64,000 bases of DNA from Streptomyces fuscichromogenes (GTDB lineage Bacteria > Actinomycetota > Actinomycetes > Streptomycetales > Streptomycetaceae), in the NCBI RefSeq assembly GCF_014645815.1, contig NZ_BMML01000004.1:372001-436000 (forward strand), written 5' to 3'. The notes below the pieces were generated by a model. It made no database searches. It saw only the letters and a list, made by a program, of their open reading frames with translations, and was not told where the DNA came from. A program made the position numbers and the translations under genes. Position 1 is the first letter of the stretch. Every line of letters begins with the position of its first letter. Shown piece by piece: positions 8,569 to 17,409 of the stretch.

Positions 8569-9768
8569 ATGGAGACTCCGGGGTCGCAGTCGTCGCTGCA
8601 CCGAGCCAACCTGGAACGTGTCGTACGGGCCGTACGTCTGGCCGGATCGCTCACGCAGGCGGAGATCGCGCGCACGACCGGCCTGTCGGCTGCGACGGTC
8701 TCCAACATCGTGCGTGAACTCAAGGACGGCGGAACCGTCGAGGTCACGCCCACCTCGGCGGGCGGCCGCAGGGCCCGCAGCGTGAGCCTGAGCGGTGACG
8801 CCGGCATCGTCATCGGGGTCGACTTCGGCCACACCCACCTGCGCGTGGCGATCGGCAACCTCGCCCACCAGGTGCTCGCCGAGGAGTCCGAGCCGCTCGA
8901 CGTGGACGCGTCGTCCAGCCAGGGCTTCGACCGGGCGGAAGAGCTGGTCAACCGCCTGATCGCGGCGACCGGCGTGGACCGTTCGAAGATCGCCGGCGTG
9001 GGTGTCGGCGTCCCGGGCCCGATCGACGTGGAGTCCGGCACCCTCGGCTCCAGCGCCATCCTGCCCGGCTGGATCGGCGCGAGACCCGCGGAGGAGCTGC
9101 GGCTGCGCCTCGGCGTCCCCGTGCACGTGGACAACGACGCCAACCTCGGCGCCCTCGGCGAACTGGTCTGGGGCAGTGGCAAGGGCGTACGTGATCTTGC
9201 TTACATCAAGGTCGCCAGCGGCGTCGGCGCCGGCCTGGTGATCAACGGGAAGATCTACCGGGGTCCCGGCGGCACCGCGGGCGAAATCGGACATATCACA
9301 CTCGATGAGTCCGGCCCGGTCTGCCGCTGCGGAAACCGCGGCTGCCTGGAGACTTTCGCGTCGGCCCGGTACGTGCTGCCCCTGCTCCAGCCCGGTCACG
9401 GCCCCGACCTGACCATGGAGGGCGTCGTGCGGCTGGCCCGGGACGGCGACCCGGGCTGCCGCCGGGTGATCGGTGACGTCGGCCGTCACATCGGCAGCGG
9501 TGTGGCCAATCTCTGTAACCTGTTGAACCCGAGCCGGGTGGTCCTCGGCGGCGACCTCGCCGAGGCCGGAGAACTGGTCCTGGGGCCCATCAGGGAGTCG
9601 GTGAGCCGTTATGCGATCCCCAGTGCGGCGCGTCAGCTCTCGGTGCTCCCGGGGGCGCTCGGCGGCCGTGCGGAGGTACTCGGCGCGCTCGCTCTCGCGC
9701 TCAGCGAGATGGGCGATTCGACCCTTTTGGATGGGTCGTCACCCGCTGTTGCACCTGCCTTCACTTAG
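8569..9768 (+). CDS. rok7B7: ROK-family transcriptional regulator (Rok7B7-like)
   Basis: 399 aa from ATG 8569 (GGGAG at 8553-8557); ATG 8548 and a further upstream start at 8470 are possible but lack a ribosome site. An N-terminal winged helix-turn-helix (about residues 28-50, LTQAEIARTTGLSAATVSNI) precedes a ROK/actin-like sugar-binding fold. The zinc-binding ROK motif CRCGNRGCLE and the preceding GEIGHITL are intact. In S. coelicolor the protein at this position (SCO6008, Rok7B7) acts in carbon catabolite control and on the neighbouring xylFGH and ngcEFG genes, and influences antibiotic production. The location between two sugar importers supports the same role. Ligand unknown; DNA binding intact by sequence. 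Confidence 0.85.
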   Translation: METPGSQSSLHRANLERVVRAVRLAGSLTQAEIARTTGLSAATVSNIVRELKDGGTVEVTPTSAGGRRARSVSLSGDAGIVIGVDFGHTHLRVAIGNLAHQVLAEESEPLDVDASSSQGFDRAEELVNRLIAATGVDRSKIAGVGVGVPGPIDVESGTLGSSAILPGWIGARPAEELRLRLGVPVHVDNDANLGALGELVWGSGKGVRDLAYIKVASGVGAGLVINGKIYRGPGGTAGEIGHITLDESGPVCRCGNRGCLETFASARYVLPLLQPGHGPDLTMEGVVRLARDGDPGCRRVIGDVGRHIGSGVANLCNLLNPSRVVLGGDLAEAGELVLGPIRESVSRYAIPSAARQLSVLPGALGGRAEVLGALALALSEMGDSTLLDGSSPAVAPAFT

Positions 9769-9797
9769 AGAACGAATGGCGCCGTTGCCATCTCGTT

Positions 9798-9809
9798 AAG
9801 TATTTACTT
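9798..9809. promoter_or_regulatory. Candidate operator/promoter region before xylF
   Basis: AAGTATTTACTT has complementary 5-bp arms (AAGTA/TACTT) around TT, unusually AT-rich for this DNA. TTGACG follows at 9811-9816 as a possible -35 box. It lies between the ROK gene and xylF and is a reasonable ROK operator; no binding data are implied. Confidence 0.35.
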
Positions 9810-9889
9810 CTTGACGTCGAACTTTCGGCCGAGTTGACTTCGAGCCACCTCGGCCGCAGCGTTGCGGCCCTGTCAGGGAGGCACCCCCA

Positions 9890-10993
9890 ATGAACGCAAC
9901 GATGCGTAGAGTCGTGATCGGCACCGCCGCGGTTTCCATGGCGCTGTCGCTCGCCGCCTGTGGCAAGGCCGGCGATGACAAGAAGAGCGACTCGTCGAGC
10001 AGCAGCTCCTCCGGTAGCAAGACCATCGGACTGCTGCTCCCCGACAGCGTGACCGCGCGCTACGAGAAGTTCGACAAGCCGTACTTCGAGGCGCAGGTCA
10101 GCTCGCTGTGTGCCGACTGCAAGGTCGAGTACGCGAACGCTGCCGGTGACGCTGCCAAGCAGGCCCAGCAGGTCAGCAGCATGATCACCAAGGGCGTGAA
10201 GGTCATCGTGATCTCCGCCCAGGACTCCGCTGCCATCAAGTCCTCCATCGACGCCGCCGTGGCCAAGGGCATCAAGGTCGTCGCGTACGACCGCCTCGCC
10301 CAGGGCAAGGTCTCCGCCTACGTCTCCTTCGACAACGTCAAGGTCGGCGAGCTGCAGGGCCAGGCCCTGATCGACGCCCTCGGCTCCAAGGCGACCAAGA
10401 AGTCCAAGATCGTCATGATCAACGGTGACGACGCCGACCCGAACGCCGCCATGTTCAAGAAGGGCGCGCACGAAGCCCTCGACGGCAAGGTCGACATCGC
10501 CTACGAGCAGTCCGGTCTGTGGAAGGACACGGTCGCCGCGCAGAAGGTGAAGGCGGCCATCACCCAGCTCGGTGCCAAGAACATCGCGGGCGTCTACTCC
10601 GCCAACGACGGCATGGCCGGTGGTATCGCCACCACCCTCAAGGGCGCCGGCATCAGCGGCATCCCGCTGACCGGTCAGGACGCGGAGCTCGCGGGTATCC
10701 AGCGCATCGTCGCCGGCACCCAGTCCTCCACCGTCTACAAGGCGTTCAAGCCGGAGGCCGACGCCGCCGCCACGATCGCCGTGGACCTGCTGGAGGGCAA
10801 GAGCATCACCTCGCTCGCCACCACCACGCAGACCAGCGGCTCCGGCGACAAGGTGCCCTCGCAGCTGCTGACCCCGGTGTCGGTCACCAAGGCCAACATC
10901 AAGGACACGGTGATCAAGGACGGTCTGTACACCGTCTCCGACATCTGCACCACTGAGTTCGCCAAGGCCTGCAAGGCTGCCGGCCTCCAGTAG
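9890..10993 (+). CDS. xylF: XylF-like D-xylose-binding lipoprotein
   Basis: 367 aa periplasmic-binding protein of the ribose/xylose (LacI-like fold) type. Signal peptide with lipobox LAAC at residues 21-24 (MRRVVIGTAAVSMALSLAAC), then a low-complexity Ser/Lys/Asp linker, then the two-lobed binding domain. GGGAGG lies about ten bases before the ATG. Followed by an ATPase and a permease gene, giving a complete carbohydrate-uptake type 2 importer. Corresponds to SCO6009 by recalled synteny. Pentose specificity is inferred from the family and position next to the ROK regulator. Confidence 0.85.
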   Translation: MNATMRRVVIGTAAVSMALSLAACGKAGDDKKSDSSSSSSSGSKTIGLLLPDSVTARYEKFDKPYFEAQVSSLCADCKVEYANAAGDAAKQAQQVSSMITKGVKVIVISAQDSAAIKSSIDAAVAKGIKVVAYDRLAQGKVSAYVSFDNVKVGELQGQALIDALGSKATKKSKIVMINGDDADPNAAMFKKGAHEALDGKVDIAYEQSGLWKDTVAAQKVKAAITQLGAKNIAGVYSANDGMAGGIATTLKGAGISGIPLTGQDAELAGIQRIVAGTQSSTVYKAFKPEADAAATIAVDLLEGKSITSLATTTQTSGSGDKVPSQLLTPVSVTKANIKDTVIKDGLYTVSDICTTEFAKACKAAGLQ

Positions 10994-11000
10994 CCCGGCC

Positions 11001-11020
11001 CCGGAGCGGTAGCGCTCCGG
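11001..11020 (+). terminator. Intra-operon hairpin between xylF and xylG
   Basis: CCGGAGCG (11001-11008) and CGCTCCGG (11013-11020) form an 8-bp perfect stem with loop GTAG, starting 7 bases after the xylF stop. A second smaller palindrome (CCGGAC/GTCCGG) is at 11098-11111. Such a hairpin could protect the xylF message or let few transcripts continue into xylGH. The remaining 10994-11328 gap holds no gene. Confidence 0.55.
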
Positions 11021-11328
11021 CCGCCAGCGCCCGGGTGATCGCAGTACGACACCCGGGCCCCGGCCGCCCGACACGACCCGGCCCTTCCGCAAGGTGCCCG
11101 GACCTGTCCGGCGGTCTCGCGAGAACCCCTCCGACGCCCGCTCCGGCCTTCATACCCCGCTGCCGGAGCGGGCGTCGGACGGACCCGTTGCCAAGCGCGG
11201 CGGACTCGCGCATGTTCATCTTGTAAACCGCGTGCGTACACCGACACCCCGAGGTACCGCACGACCCTCCGCGCCTGCTCGACAAGCGCGGCATCCCCGC
11301 CGGTCAGGCGGCGAAGGAGATGGTTCAC

Positions 11329-12111
11329 GTGTCCGCTACGCCCGTGCTGGCGTTGCGCGGAGTCTCCAAGCGATTCGGTGCGGTCCAGGCACTCACCGAT
11401 GTCGAACTGGAGGTCCACGCCGGAGAAGTGGTCGCCCTGGTGGGCGACAACGGCGCAGGAAAGTCGACCCTGGTCAAGACGATCGCCGGTGTGCATCCCA
11501 TCGATGAGGGCGTCATCGAATGGGACGGCAGCCCGGTCAGCATCAACAAGCCGCACGACGCCCAGGGTCTCGGCGTCGCGACGGTCTACCAGGACCTCGC
11601 CCTCTGCGACAACCTCGACGTGGTCGGCAACCTCTTCCTCGGCCGTGAGCTCCTGCACCGGGGCGTCATCGACGAGGTGACGATGGAGAAGCAGGCCCGC
11701 GAGCTGCTGAGCACGCTCTCCATCCGCATCCCGAGCGTGCGCATCCCGATCGCCAGCCTCTCCGGCGGTCAGCGCCAGGTCGTGGCCATCGCCCGCGCCC
11801 TGATCGGCGACCCCAAGGTCGTCATCCTCGACGAGCCCACCGCCGCCCTCGGTGTCGAGCAGACCGCGCAGGTCCTCGACCTGGTGGAGCGGCTGCGCGA
11901 GCGCAACCTCGCCGTCATCCTCATCAGCCACAACATGGCCGATGTGAAGGCGGTGGCCGACACCGTCGCCGTGCTGCGGCTGGGCAAGAACAATGGTTTC
12001 TTCCCCGTGAAGAGCACCAGCCAGGAAGAGATCATCGCGGCGATCACGGGTGCCACGGACAACGCCGTGACCCGTCGTTCGGAGCGTCGCACCCCGGAGG
12101 CGGCAAAGTGA
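11329..12111 (+). CDS. xylG: XylG-like sugar ABC transporter ATPase (single nucleotide-binding domain)
   Basis: 260 aa from GTG 11329. GGAG (11316-11319) is nine bases upstream of this GTG, whereas the ATG at 11320 touches the ribosome site directly. Walker A GDNGAGKST, signature LSGGQRQVVAIARAL, Walker B VVILDEP and a switch histidine (ISHN) are intact. Unlike E. coli XylG or RbsA, which are tandem double-domain ATPases of about 500 aa, this is a single domain, so it should work as a homodimer. The stop overlaps the xylH GTG in GTGA. Confidence 0.85.
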   Translation: MSATPVLALRGVSKRFGAVQALTDVELEVHAGEVVALVGDNGAGKSTLVKTIAGVHPIDEGVIEWDGSPVSINKPHDAQGLGVATVYQDLALCDNLDVVGNLFLGRELLHRGVIDEVTMEKQARELLSTLSIRIPSVRIPIASLSGGQRQVVAIARALIGDPKVVILDEPTAALGVEQTAQVLDLVERLRERNLAVILISHNMADVKAVADTVAVLRLGKNNGFFPVKSTSQEEIIAAITGATDNAVTRRSERRTPEAAK

Positions 12112-13463
12112 GCGAGACGTCCAAGACCGTGAAGGGCGACGAGTCGCCCAAGACCGAACCGGTCGCCACCACCGAGCCGGCCGAGGCCCCCACCACGGTG
12201 GCCCCCGCGGACGACCCCACGGCCGCGCCGGTCACGGTCGTCGACCCGCGGCTGCTGGTCCGTGAGGAGGGCTTCAAGGGCTACCTCACGGAGTTCAAGC
12301 GCCGGGTGCGCGGCGGCGAGCTGGGCTCGCTGCCCGTGGTCATCGGTCTGATCATCATCTGGACCATCTTCCAGGTGAAGAACAGCCTGTTCCTCAGCGC
12401 GGACAACCTCTCCAACATCAGCTACTTCCTCGCGGCCACCGGCATGCTCGCCATCGGCCTGGTGTTCGTGCTGCTGCTCGGTGAGATCGACCTCTCCGTC
12501 GGCTCGGTGAGCGGTCTGGCCTCCACGGTGTTCGCCGTCTTCGTGGTCAACCACGGGATGAACCAGTGGCTCGCCCTGATCCTCACGATCATCACGGGCA
12601 TCGGCATCGGCGCGCTGCACGGCTGGTTCTTCGCCAAGATCGGCGTACCCGCGTTCGTGGTCACCCTGGCCGGCTTCCTCGGCTGGAACGGTCTGATGCT
12701 GTGGCTGCTCGGCGACAGCGGCACGATCAACATCCCGGCCGACAGCGGTCCGGTGCACATCCTCGGCCAGAGCTCCTTCTTCATGGACCAGGCCATCATC
12801 GGTGCCTACCTGCTGGCCGGCCTCGGTGTCGTGCTGTCGGCCGTGGGCCAGTTCAACGAGCAGCGGCGGCGCCGCGCGGCGGGCGTGCCGTTCCGGCCCA
12901 CCAGCGAGATCGTGGTCCGTGTCGTGCTGCTCGCGGTCGCGTCCTTCGTGGCGGCCGCGGTGCTCAACAACGCCTCCGGCGTCTCCAACGCGCTGGTGAT
13001 CTTCCTCGCGTCGCTGGTGATCGTCGACTTCGTGCTGCGCCGTACCACTTACGGCCGCAAGGTCTTCGCGGTCGGCGGCGGCATCGAGGCGGCCCGCCGT
13101 GCGGGTATCAGCGTGCCGATGGTCCGGATCACCGTGTTCGCGATCTCCGGTGGCTTCGCGGCCATCGGCGGTATGTTCTTCGCCGGTCAGACGGCGAGCG
13201 CGACGCTCAACGCCGGTGGCGGCAACACCCTGATGCTCGCCATCGCGGCGGCCGTCATCGGTGGCACGTCGCTGTTCGGCGGTCGCGGCACCGTCTGGTC
13301 CGCCCTCCTGGGCATGCTGGTCATCCAGTCCATCCAGACCGGCCTCGACCTGCTGAACATGAACACGTCGATCCAGTACATGATCACCGGTGGTGTTCTG
13401 CTGGGCGCGGTCGTCATCGACTCCGTGTCCCGCAAGAGCCAGAAGGCGGCGGGGCGCGGCTGA
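12108..13463 (+). CDS. xylH: XylH-like sugar ABC permease
   Basis: 451 aa. A hydrophilic N-terminal tail of about 80 residues (rich in Thr, Pro, Ala, Glu) precedes roughly ten membrane segments of the RbsC/XylH permease family, with LLLGEIDLSVGSVSGLAS as family landmark. It starts at a GTG overlapping the xylG stop (GTGA), so translation is coupled. A highly charged loop (QFNEQRRRRAAG) lies mid-protein. Last gene of the importer and followed by a strong terminator. Confidence 0.85.
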   Translation: MSETSKTVKGDESPKTEPVATTEPAEAPTTVAPADDPTAAPVTVVDPRLLVREEGFKGYLTEFKRRVRGGELGSLPVVIGLIIIWTIFQVKNSLFLSADNLSNISYFLAATGMLAIGLVFVLLLGEIDLSVGSVSGLASTVFAVFVVNHGMNQWLALILTIITGIGIGALHGWFFAKIGVPAFVVTLAGFLGWNGLMLWLLGDSGTINIPADSGPVHILGQSSFFMDQAIIGAYLLAGLGVVLSAVGQFNEQRRRRAAGVPFRPTSEIVVRVVLLAVASFVAAAVLNNASGVSNALVIFLASLVIVDFVLRRTTYGRKVFAVGGGIEAARRAGISVPMVRITVFAISGGFAAIGGMFFAGQTASATLNAGGGNTLMLAIAAAVIGGTSLFGGRGTVWSALLGMLVIQSIQTGLDLLNMNTSIQYMITGGVLLGAVVIDSVSRKSQKAAGRG

Positions 13464-13510
13464 CGCCGAGCGCCGTCGGGGGTGCGGTGGAGCTGCGGGT
13501 GCCGGTCCGT

Positions 13511-13577
13511 CGTGGCTGGTCGCGCCCACGCGGCGGTAGCCGCAAATGAATGCAGCCCCCCGCCCCCTTCAGGGGCG
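13511..13577 (-). repeat. Dispersed intergenic repeat, reverse copy
   Basis: In reverse orientation it reads GGGGCG, then TGCGGCTACCGCCGCG, then TGGGCGCGACCAGCCA, the longer variant also seen at 24372-24459 and 45351-45402. A small hairpin (CGCCCC/GGGGCG) closes it at 13561-13577. Confidence 0.6.
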
Positions 13578-13580
13578 TGA

Positions 13581-13614
13581 CTGTGCCCGGTGCCTGAAAA
13601 GGCACCGGGCACAG
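13581..13614 (+). terminator. Strong terminator of the xylFGH operon
   Basis: A perfect 15-bp stem (CTGTGCCCGGTGCCT and its complement) closes a GAAA tetraloop, 117 bases after the xylH stop. It separates xylFGH from dxs. Confidence 0.85.
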
Positions 13615-13755
13615 CTGTGTCTCAGGAACCCTTTCGATGGGTACGGCCGTTCGCGTGACGTATGACGTACAGCCCGGACGCAGTGCGCCCGAGCGGAACA
13701 TTAGACTCGACGAGCCCGGCAACAGCTCGATCAGCTCTACTGCAAGGAGGCACGG

Positions 13756-15669
13756 GTGCCGCTGCTGACCCGTATCAGGGGACCGCGCGATCTGGACCGG
13801 CTCAGCCCCGAGGAGCTGGTCCAGCTGGCAGAGGAGATCCGGAGCTTCCTCGTGGAAGCGGTCTCCAAGACCGGCGGACACCTCGGTCCCAACCTGGGCG
13901 TGGTCGAGCTCACCATCGCCCTGCACCGCGTCTTCGACTCGCCGAAGGACAAGGTGCTGTGGGACACCGGCCACCAGTCCTACGTGCACAAGCTGCTCAC
14001 CGGCCGCCAGGACTTCGCGAAGCTCAAGCAGAAGGGCGGCCTGTCCGGCTACCCCTCGCAGGCCGAGTCCGAGCACGACGTCATCGAGAACAGCCACGCC
14101 TCCACGGTGCTCGGCTGGGCCGACGGCATCGCCAAGGGCAACCAGCTGCTCGAACGCGACAGCCACGTCGTCGCCGTGATCGGTGACGGCGCCCTCACCG
14201 GCGGCATGGCCTGGGAGGCGCTGAACAACATCGCCGCCGCCAAGGACCGCCCGCTGGTCATCGTCGTCAACGACAACGAGCGGTCGTACGCCCCCACCAT
14301 CGGCGGCCTCGCCAACCACCTGGCGACCCTGCGCACGACGGACGGGTACGAGCGGTTCCTCGCCCGGGGCAAGGACCTGCTGGAGCGCACCCCGGTCGTC
14401 GGCAGGCCGCTCTACGACACCCTGCACGGCGCCAAGAAGGGGCTGAAGGACTTCATCGCCCCGCAGGGCATGTTCGAGGACCTGGGCCTGAAGTACGTCG
14501 GCCCGATCGACGGCCACGACCTGGAGGCCCTGGAGTCGGCCCTCGCCCGCGCCAAACGGTTCGGCGGCCCGGTGATCGTGCACTGCCTCACCGAGAAGGG
14601 CCGCGGCTACCAGCCCGCCCTCCAGGACGAGGCCGACCGCTTCCACGGCATCGGCCCCATCCACCCCGACACCGGCCTGCCCGTGAAGGCCTCCGGCGCC
14701 GACTGGACCTCCGTCTTCGGCGACGAGATGGTCGAGCTCGGCAAGGAGCGCGAGGACATCGTCGCCATCACGGCGGCCATGCTCCAGCCGGTCGGCCTGA
14801 AGAAGTTCGCGGACACCTTCCCGGACCGCATCTACGACGTCGGCATCGCCGAGCAGCACGGCGCGGTCTCCGCGGCGGGCCTCGCCACGGCCGGCCTGCA
14901 CCCCGTGTTCGCCGTGTACGCCACCTTCCTCAACCGCGCCTTCGACCAGGTCCTGATGGACGTGGCCCTGCACAGGTGCGGGGTGACCTTCGTCCTGGAC
15001 CGGGCCGGCGTCACCGGCACCGACGGCGCCTCCCACAACGGCATGTGGGACATGTCGATCCTCCAGGTCGTCCCCGGCCTCAGGCTCGCCGCCCCGCGCG
15101 ACGCCGACCAGGTCCGCGCCCAGCTCCGCGAGGCCGTCGAGGTCGACGACGCCCCGACGGTCGTCCGCTTCTCCAAGGGTGCGGTCGGCCCCGCCGTACC
15201 CGCCGTCGGCAGGGTCGGCGCCATGGACGTGCTGCGCGAGCCCGGCACCGACACCCCGGACGTGCTCCTGGTCTCGGTGGGCGCCCTCGCCCCCATGTGC
15301 CTGGAGATCGCCGGTCTCCTCGACAGGCAGGGCATCTCGACGACCGTGGTCGACCCGCGCTGGGTCAAGCCGGTCGACGAGGCCATGGCCCCGCTGGCCG
15401 AGCGCCACCGGGTGGTCGTGACGGTGGAGGACAACAGCCGGGTCGGCGGCGTGGGCTCGGCGGTCGCACAGGCACTGCGGGACGCGGGCGTCGACGTCCC
15501 GCTGCGCGACTTCGGCATCCCGCCCCGCTTCCTGGACCACGCGTCGCGGGCCGAGATCATGGCGGAGATCGGTCTGACCGCCCCCGACATCGCCCGCCAG
15601 GTCACCGGTCTGGTCGCAAGGCTGGACGGTACGAAGGAAGTGGACTCGGTGGAATCCGCGAGGGACTGA
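13756..15669 (+). CDS. dxs: 1-deoxy-D-xylulose-5-phosphate synthase
   Basis: 637 aa, usual length for DXS. Catalyses thiamine-diphosphate-dependent condensation of pyruvate with glyceraldehyde 3-phosphate, the first step of the MEP isoprenoid route. The TPP-binding motif [16 protein letters not shown], the [16 protein letters not shown] segment, and the transketolase pyrimidine-binding region ([15 protein letters not shown]) are present in order, followed by the C-terminal transketolase domain. GTG 13756 has GGAGG eight bases upstream. It has its own transcription unit after the xylFGH terminator and ends before another terminator at 15713-15758. From memory S. coelicolor has a homologue here (SCO6013) and a second dxs elsewhere. 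Confidence 0.95.
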   Translation: MPLLTRIRGPRDLDRLSPEELVQLAEEIRSFLVEAVSKTGGHLGPNLGVVELTIALHRVFDSPKDKVLWDTGHQSYVHKLLTGRQDFAKLKQKGGLSGYPSQAESEHDVIENSHASTVLGWADGIAKGNQLLERDSHVVAVIGDGALTGGMAWEALNNIAAAKDRPLVIVVNDNERSYAPTIGGLANHLATLRTTDGYERFLARGKDLLERTPVVGRPLYDTLHGAKKGLKDFIAPQGMFEDLGLKYVGPIDGHDLEALESALARAKRFGGPVIVHCLTEKGRGYQPALQDEADRFHGIGPIHPDTGLPVKASGADWTSVFGDEMVELGKEREDIVAITAAMLQPVGLKKFADTFPDRIYDVGIAEQHGAVSAAGLATAGLHPVFAVYATFLNRAFDQVLMDVALHRCGVTFVLDRAGVTGTDGASHNGMWDMSILQVVPGLRLAAPRDADQVRAQLREAVEVDDAPTVVRFSKGAVGPAVPAVGRVGAMDVLREPGTDTPDVLLVSVGALAPMCLEIAGLLDRQGISTTVVDPRWVKPVDEAMAPLAERHRVVVTVEDNSRVGGVGSAVAQALRDAGVDVPLRDFGIPPRFLDHASRAEIMAEIGLTAPDIARQVTGLVARLDGTKEVDSVESARD

Positions 15670-15670
15670 G

Positions 15671-15706
15671 CCACAACGCGCCCCAAGGGGCGCGGGGAAC
15701 ACGAAC
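15671..15706 (+). repeat. Dispersed intergenic repeat, short copy
   Basis: CGCGCCCC, AA, GGGGCGCG hairpin followed by GGAACACGAACC, starting right after the dxs stop; same family as 8273-8330. Confidence 0.65.
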
Positions 15707-15712
15707 CACCCC

Positions 15713-15758
15713 GATGGGTCGGTCCCGCTCACCTCTCCGGTGGCGAGACCGACCCATC
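15713..15758 (+). terminator. Terminator after dxs
   Basis: Arms GATGGGTCGGTC (15713-15724) and GACCGACCCATC (15747-15758) are perfectly complementary over 12 bp. Confidence 0.75.
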
Positions 15759-15840
15759 TGCGTGAACCTGCCTTTGCCGGGCATACGCACCCCCGGCCCT
15801 CTCGATCATGTCGAGGATGACAAACGTGGGAGGTAGGCAC

Positions 15841-17337
15841 GTGGGCAGCACGCTCTTCAGGACCAAGAACGTCGAACAGTCCATCAAGGACACCGAGGAA
15901 CCGGAGCACGCGCTCAAGAAGTCGCTGTCGGCCCTGGACCTCACGGTCTTCGGCGTGGGTGTCATCATCGGCACCGGCATCTTCGTCCTGACCGGCACCG
16001 CCGCCAAGAACAACGCGGGACCCGCCGTCGCCCTCTCCTTCGTGGTGGCCGGCGTCGTCTGCGGCCTCGCCGCGCTCTGCTACGCCGAGTTCGCCTCCAC
16101 CGTCCCGGTCGCCGGTTCGGCGTACACCTTCTCGTACGCCTCACTGGGCGAGTTCCCCGCCTGGATCATCGGCTGGGACCTGGTGCTGGAGCTGGCGCTG
16201 GGCACCGCGGTGGTCGCCGTCGGCTGGTCGGGGTACATCCACTCGCTGCTCGACAACGCCGGCTGGCACCTGCCCGGGTACCTCAGCGGCCGCGACGGCG
16301 CCCACGGCTTCGGCTTCGACATCCTCGCCGCCGCCCTGGTCCTCGTGCTCACCGCGATCCTCGTCGTCGGCATGAAGCTCTCCGCCCGGGTCACCTCGGT
16401 CGTCGTCGCCATCAAGGTCGCCGTCGTCCTGGTCGTCATCATCGCCGGCGCCTTCTTCATCCACAGCGGCAACTACAGCCCCTTCGTGCCGCCCAAGGAG
16501 CCCGTGCCGGCCGGCGGCAACCTCAAGGCCCCGCTGATCCAGCTGATGATCGGCTGGGCCCCCTCCAACTTCGGCGTGATGGGCATCTTCACCGCCGCGT
16601 CGGTCGTCTTCTTCGCCTTCATCGGCTTCGACGTCGTCGCCACCGCCGCCGAGGAGACCCGCAACCCGCAGCGGGACGTACCGCGCGGCATCATCGGCTC
16701 CCTGATCATCTGCACCGCGCTGTACGTGGCCGTGGCCATCGTGGTGACCGGCATGCAGAAGTACAGCGAGCTGTCCGTGGACGCCCCCCTCGCCGACGCG
16801 TTCAAGGCCACCGGGCACCCCTGGTTCGCCGGTCTGATCAGCTTCGGCGCCGCCGTCGGCCTGACCACCGTGTGCATGATCCTGCTGCTCGGCCAGTCCC
16901 GGGTGTTCTTCGCGATGAGCCGCGACGGCCTGCTGCCCCGCTTCTTCTCGCACACCCACCCGAGGTTCCGCACCCCGTACCGGCCGACCATCCTGCTCGG
17001 CGTCGTCATCGCGATCGTCGCCGGCTTCACCAGTCTCAGCGAACTCGCCGAACTGGTGAACATCGGTACGCTCTTCGCCTTCATCGTCGTCGCGATCAGC
17101 GTGATCATCCTGCGCAACACCCGGCCGGACCTGGAGCGGTCCTTCCGCACCCCCTGGGTGCCGGCGCTGCCGATCGTGTCCGTGCTGGCGTCGCTCTGGC
17201 TGATGCTCAACCTGCCCGCCGAGACCTGGCTGCGGTTCGCCATCTGGATGGTCATCGGCTTCGTCGTCTACTTCCTCTACGGCCGCTCGCACAGCCGCCT
17301 CGCCCAGGCCGAACGGACCCCCGCCGACGCTCCGTGA
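15841..17337 (+). CDS. APC-superfamily (CAT-type) amino-acid permease
   Basis: 498 aa with about twelve membrane segments. The first helix carries the APC signature VGVIIGTGIFVLTG, and FIGFDVVATAAEETRNPQRD is the characteristic cationic-amino-acid-transporter motif after helix 6. Start GTG 15841 has GGGAGG (15828-15833) seven bases upstream; an in-frame ATG at 15808 lacks one. The mature protein begins with a cytoplasmic tail containing QSIKDTEEPEHALKKSL, typical of the YfnA/CAT subgroup. Proton-coupled uptake of amino acids is the family role; exact substrate not readable. It stands alone between terminators. Confidence 0.85.
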   Translation: MGSTLFRTKNVEQSIKDTEEPEHALKKSLSALDLTVFGVGVIIGTGIFVLTGTAAKNNAGPAVALSFVVAGVVCGLAALCYAEFASTVPVAGSAYTFSYASLGEFPAWIIGWDLVLELALGTAVVAVGWSGYIHSLLDNAGWHLPGYLSGRDGAHGFGFDILAAALVLVLTAILVVGMKLSARVTSVVVAIKVAVVLVVIIAGAFFIHSGNYSPFVPPKEPVPAGGNLKAPLIQLMIGWAPSNFGVMGIFTAASVVFFAFIGFDVVATAAEETRNPQRDVPRGIIGSLIICTALYVAVAIVVTGMQKYSELSVDAPLADAFKATGHPWFAGLISFGAAVGLTTVCMILLLGQSRVFFAMSRDGLLPRFFSHTHPRFRTPYRPTILLGVVIAIVAGFTSLSELAELVNIGTLFAFIVVAISVIILRNTRPDLERSFRTPWVPALPIVSVLASLWLMLNLPAETWLRFAIWMVIGFVVYFLYGRSHSRLAQAERTPADAP

Positions 17338-17396
17338 CCGCCAGGCTCGCCACTTCGGCCCCGTATGTCCCGTCCGGGCGGGACTGCGGGGCCGGA

Positions 17397-17402
17397 TAGC
17401 GT
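17397..17402 (+). promoter_or_regulatory. -10 box of a predicted leaderless promoter
   Basis: TAGCGT lies 7 bases before the ATG at 17410, the spacing expected when transcription starts at the start codon. Confidence 0.55.
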
Positions 17403-17409
17403 GCTCCCC

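Noticed and set aside
13414..15909. 831-codon minus-strand frame opposite dxs
   Set aside because: Shadow of dxs; no ribosome site, no recognisable domain, biased composition.
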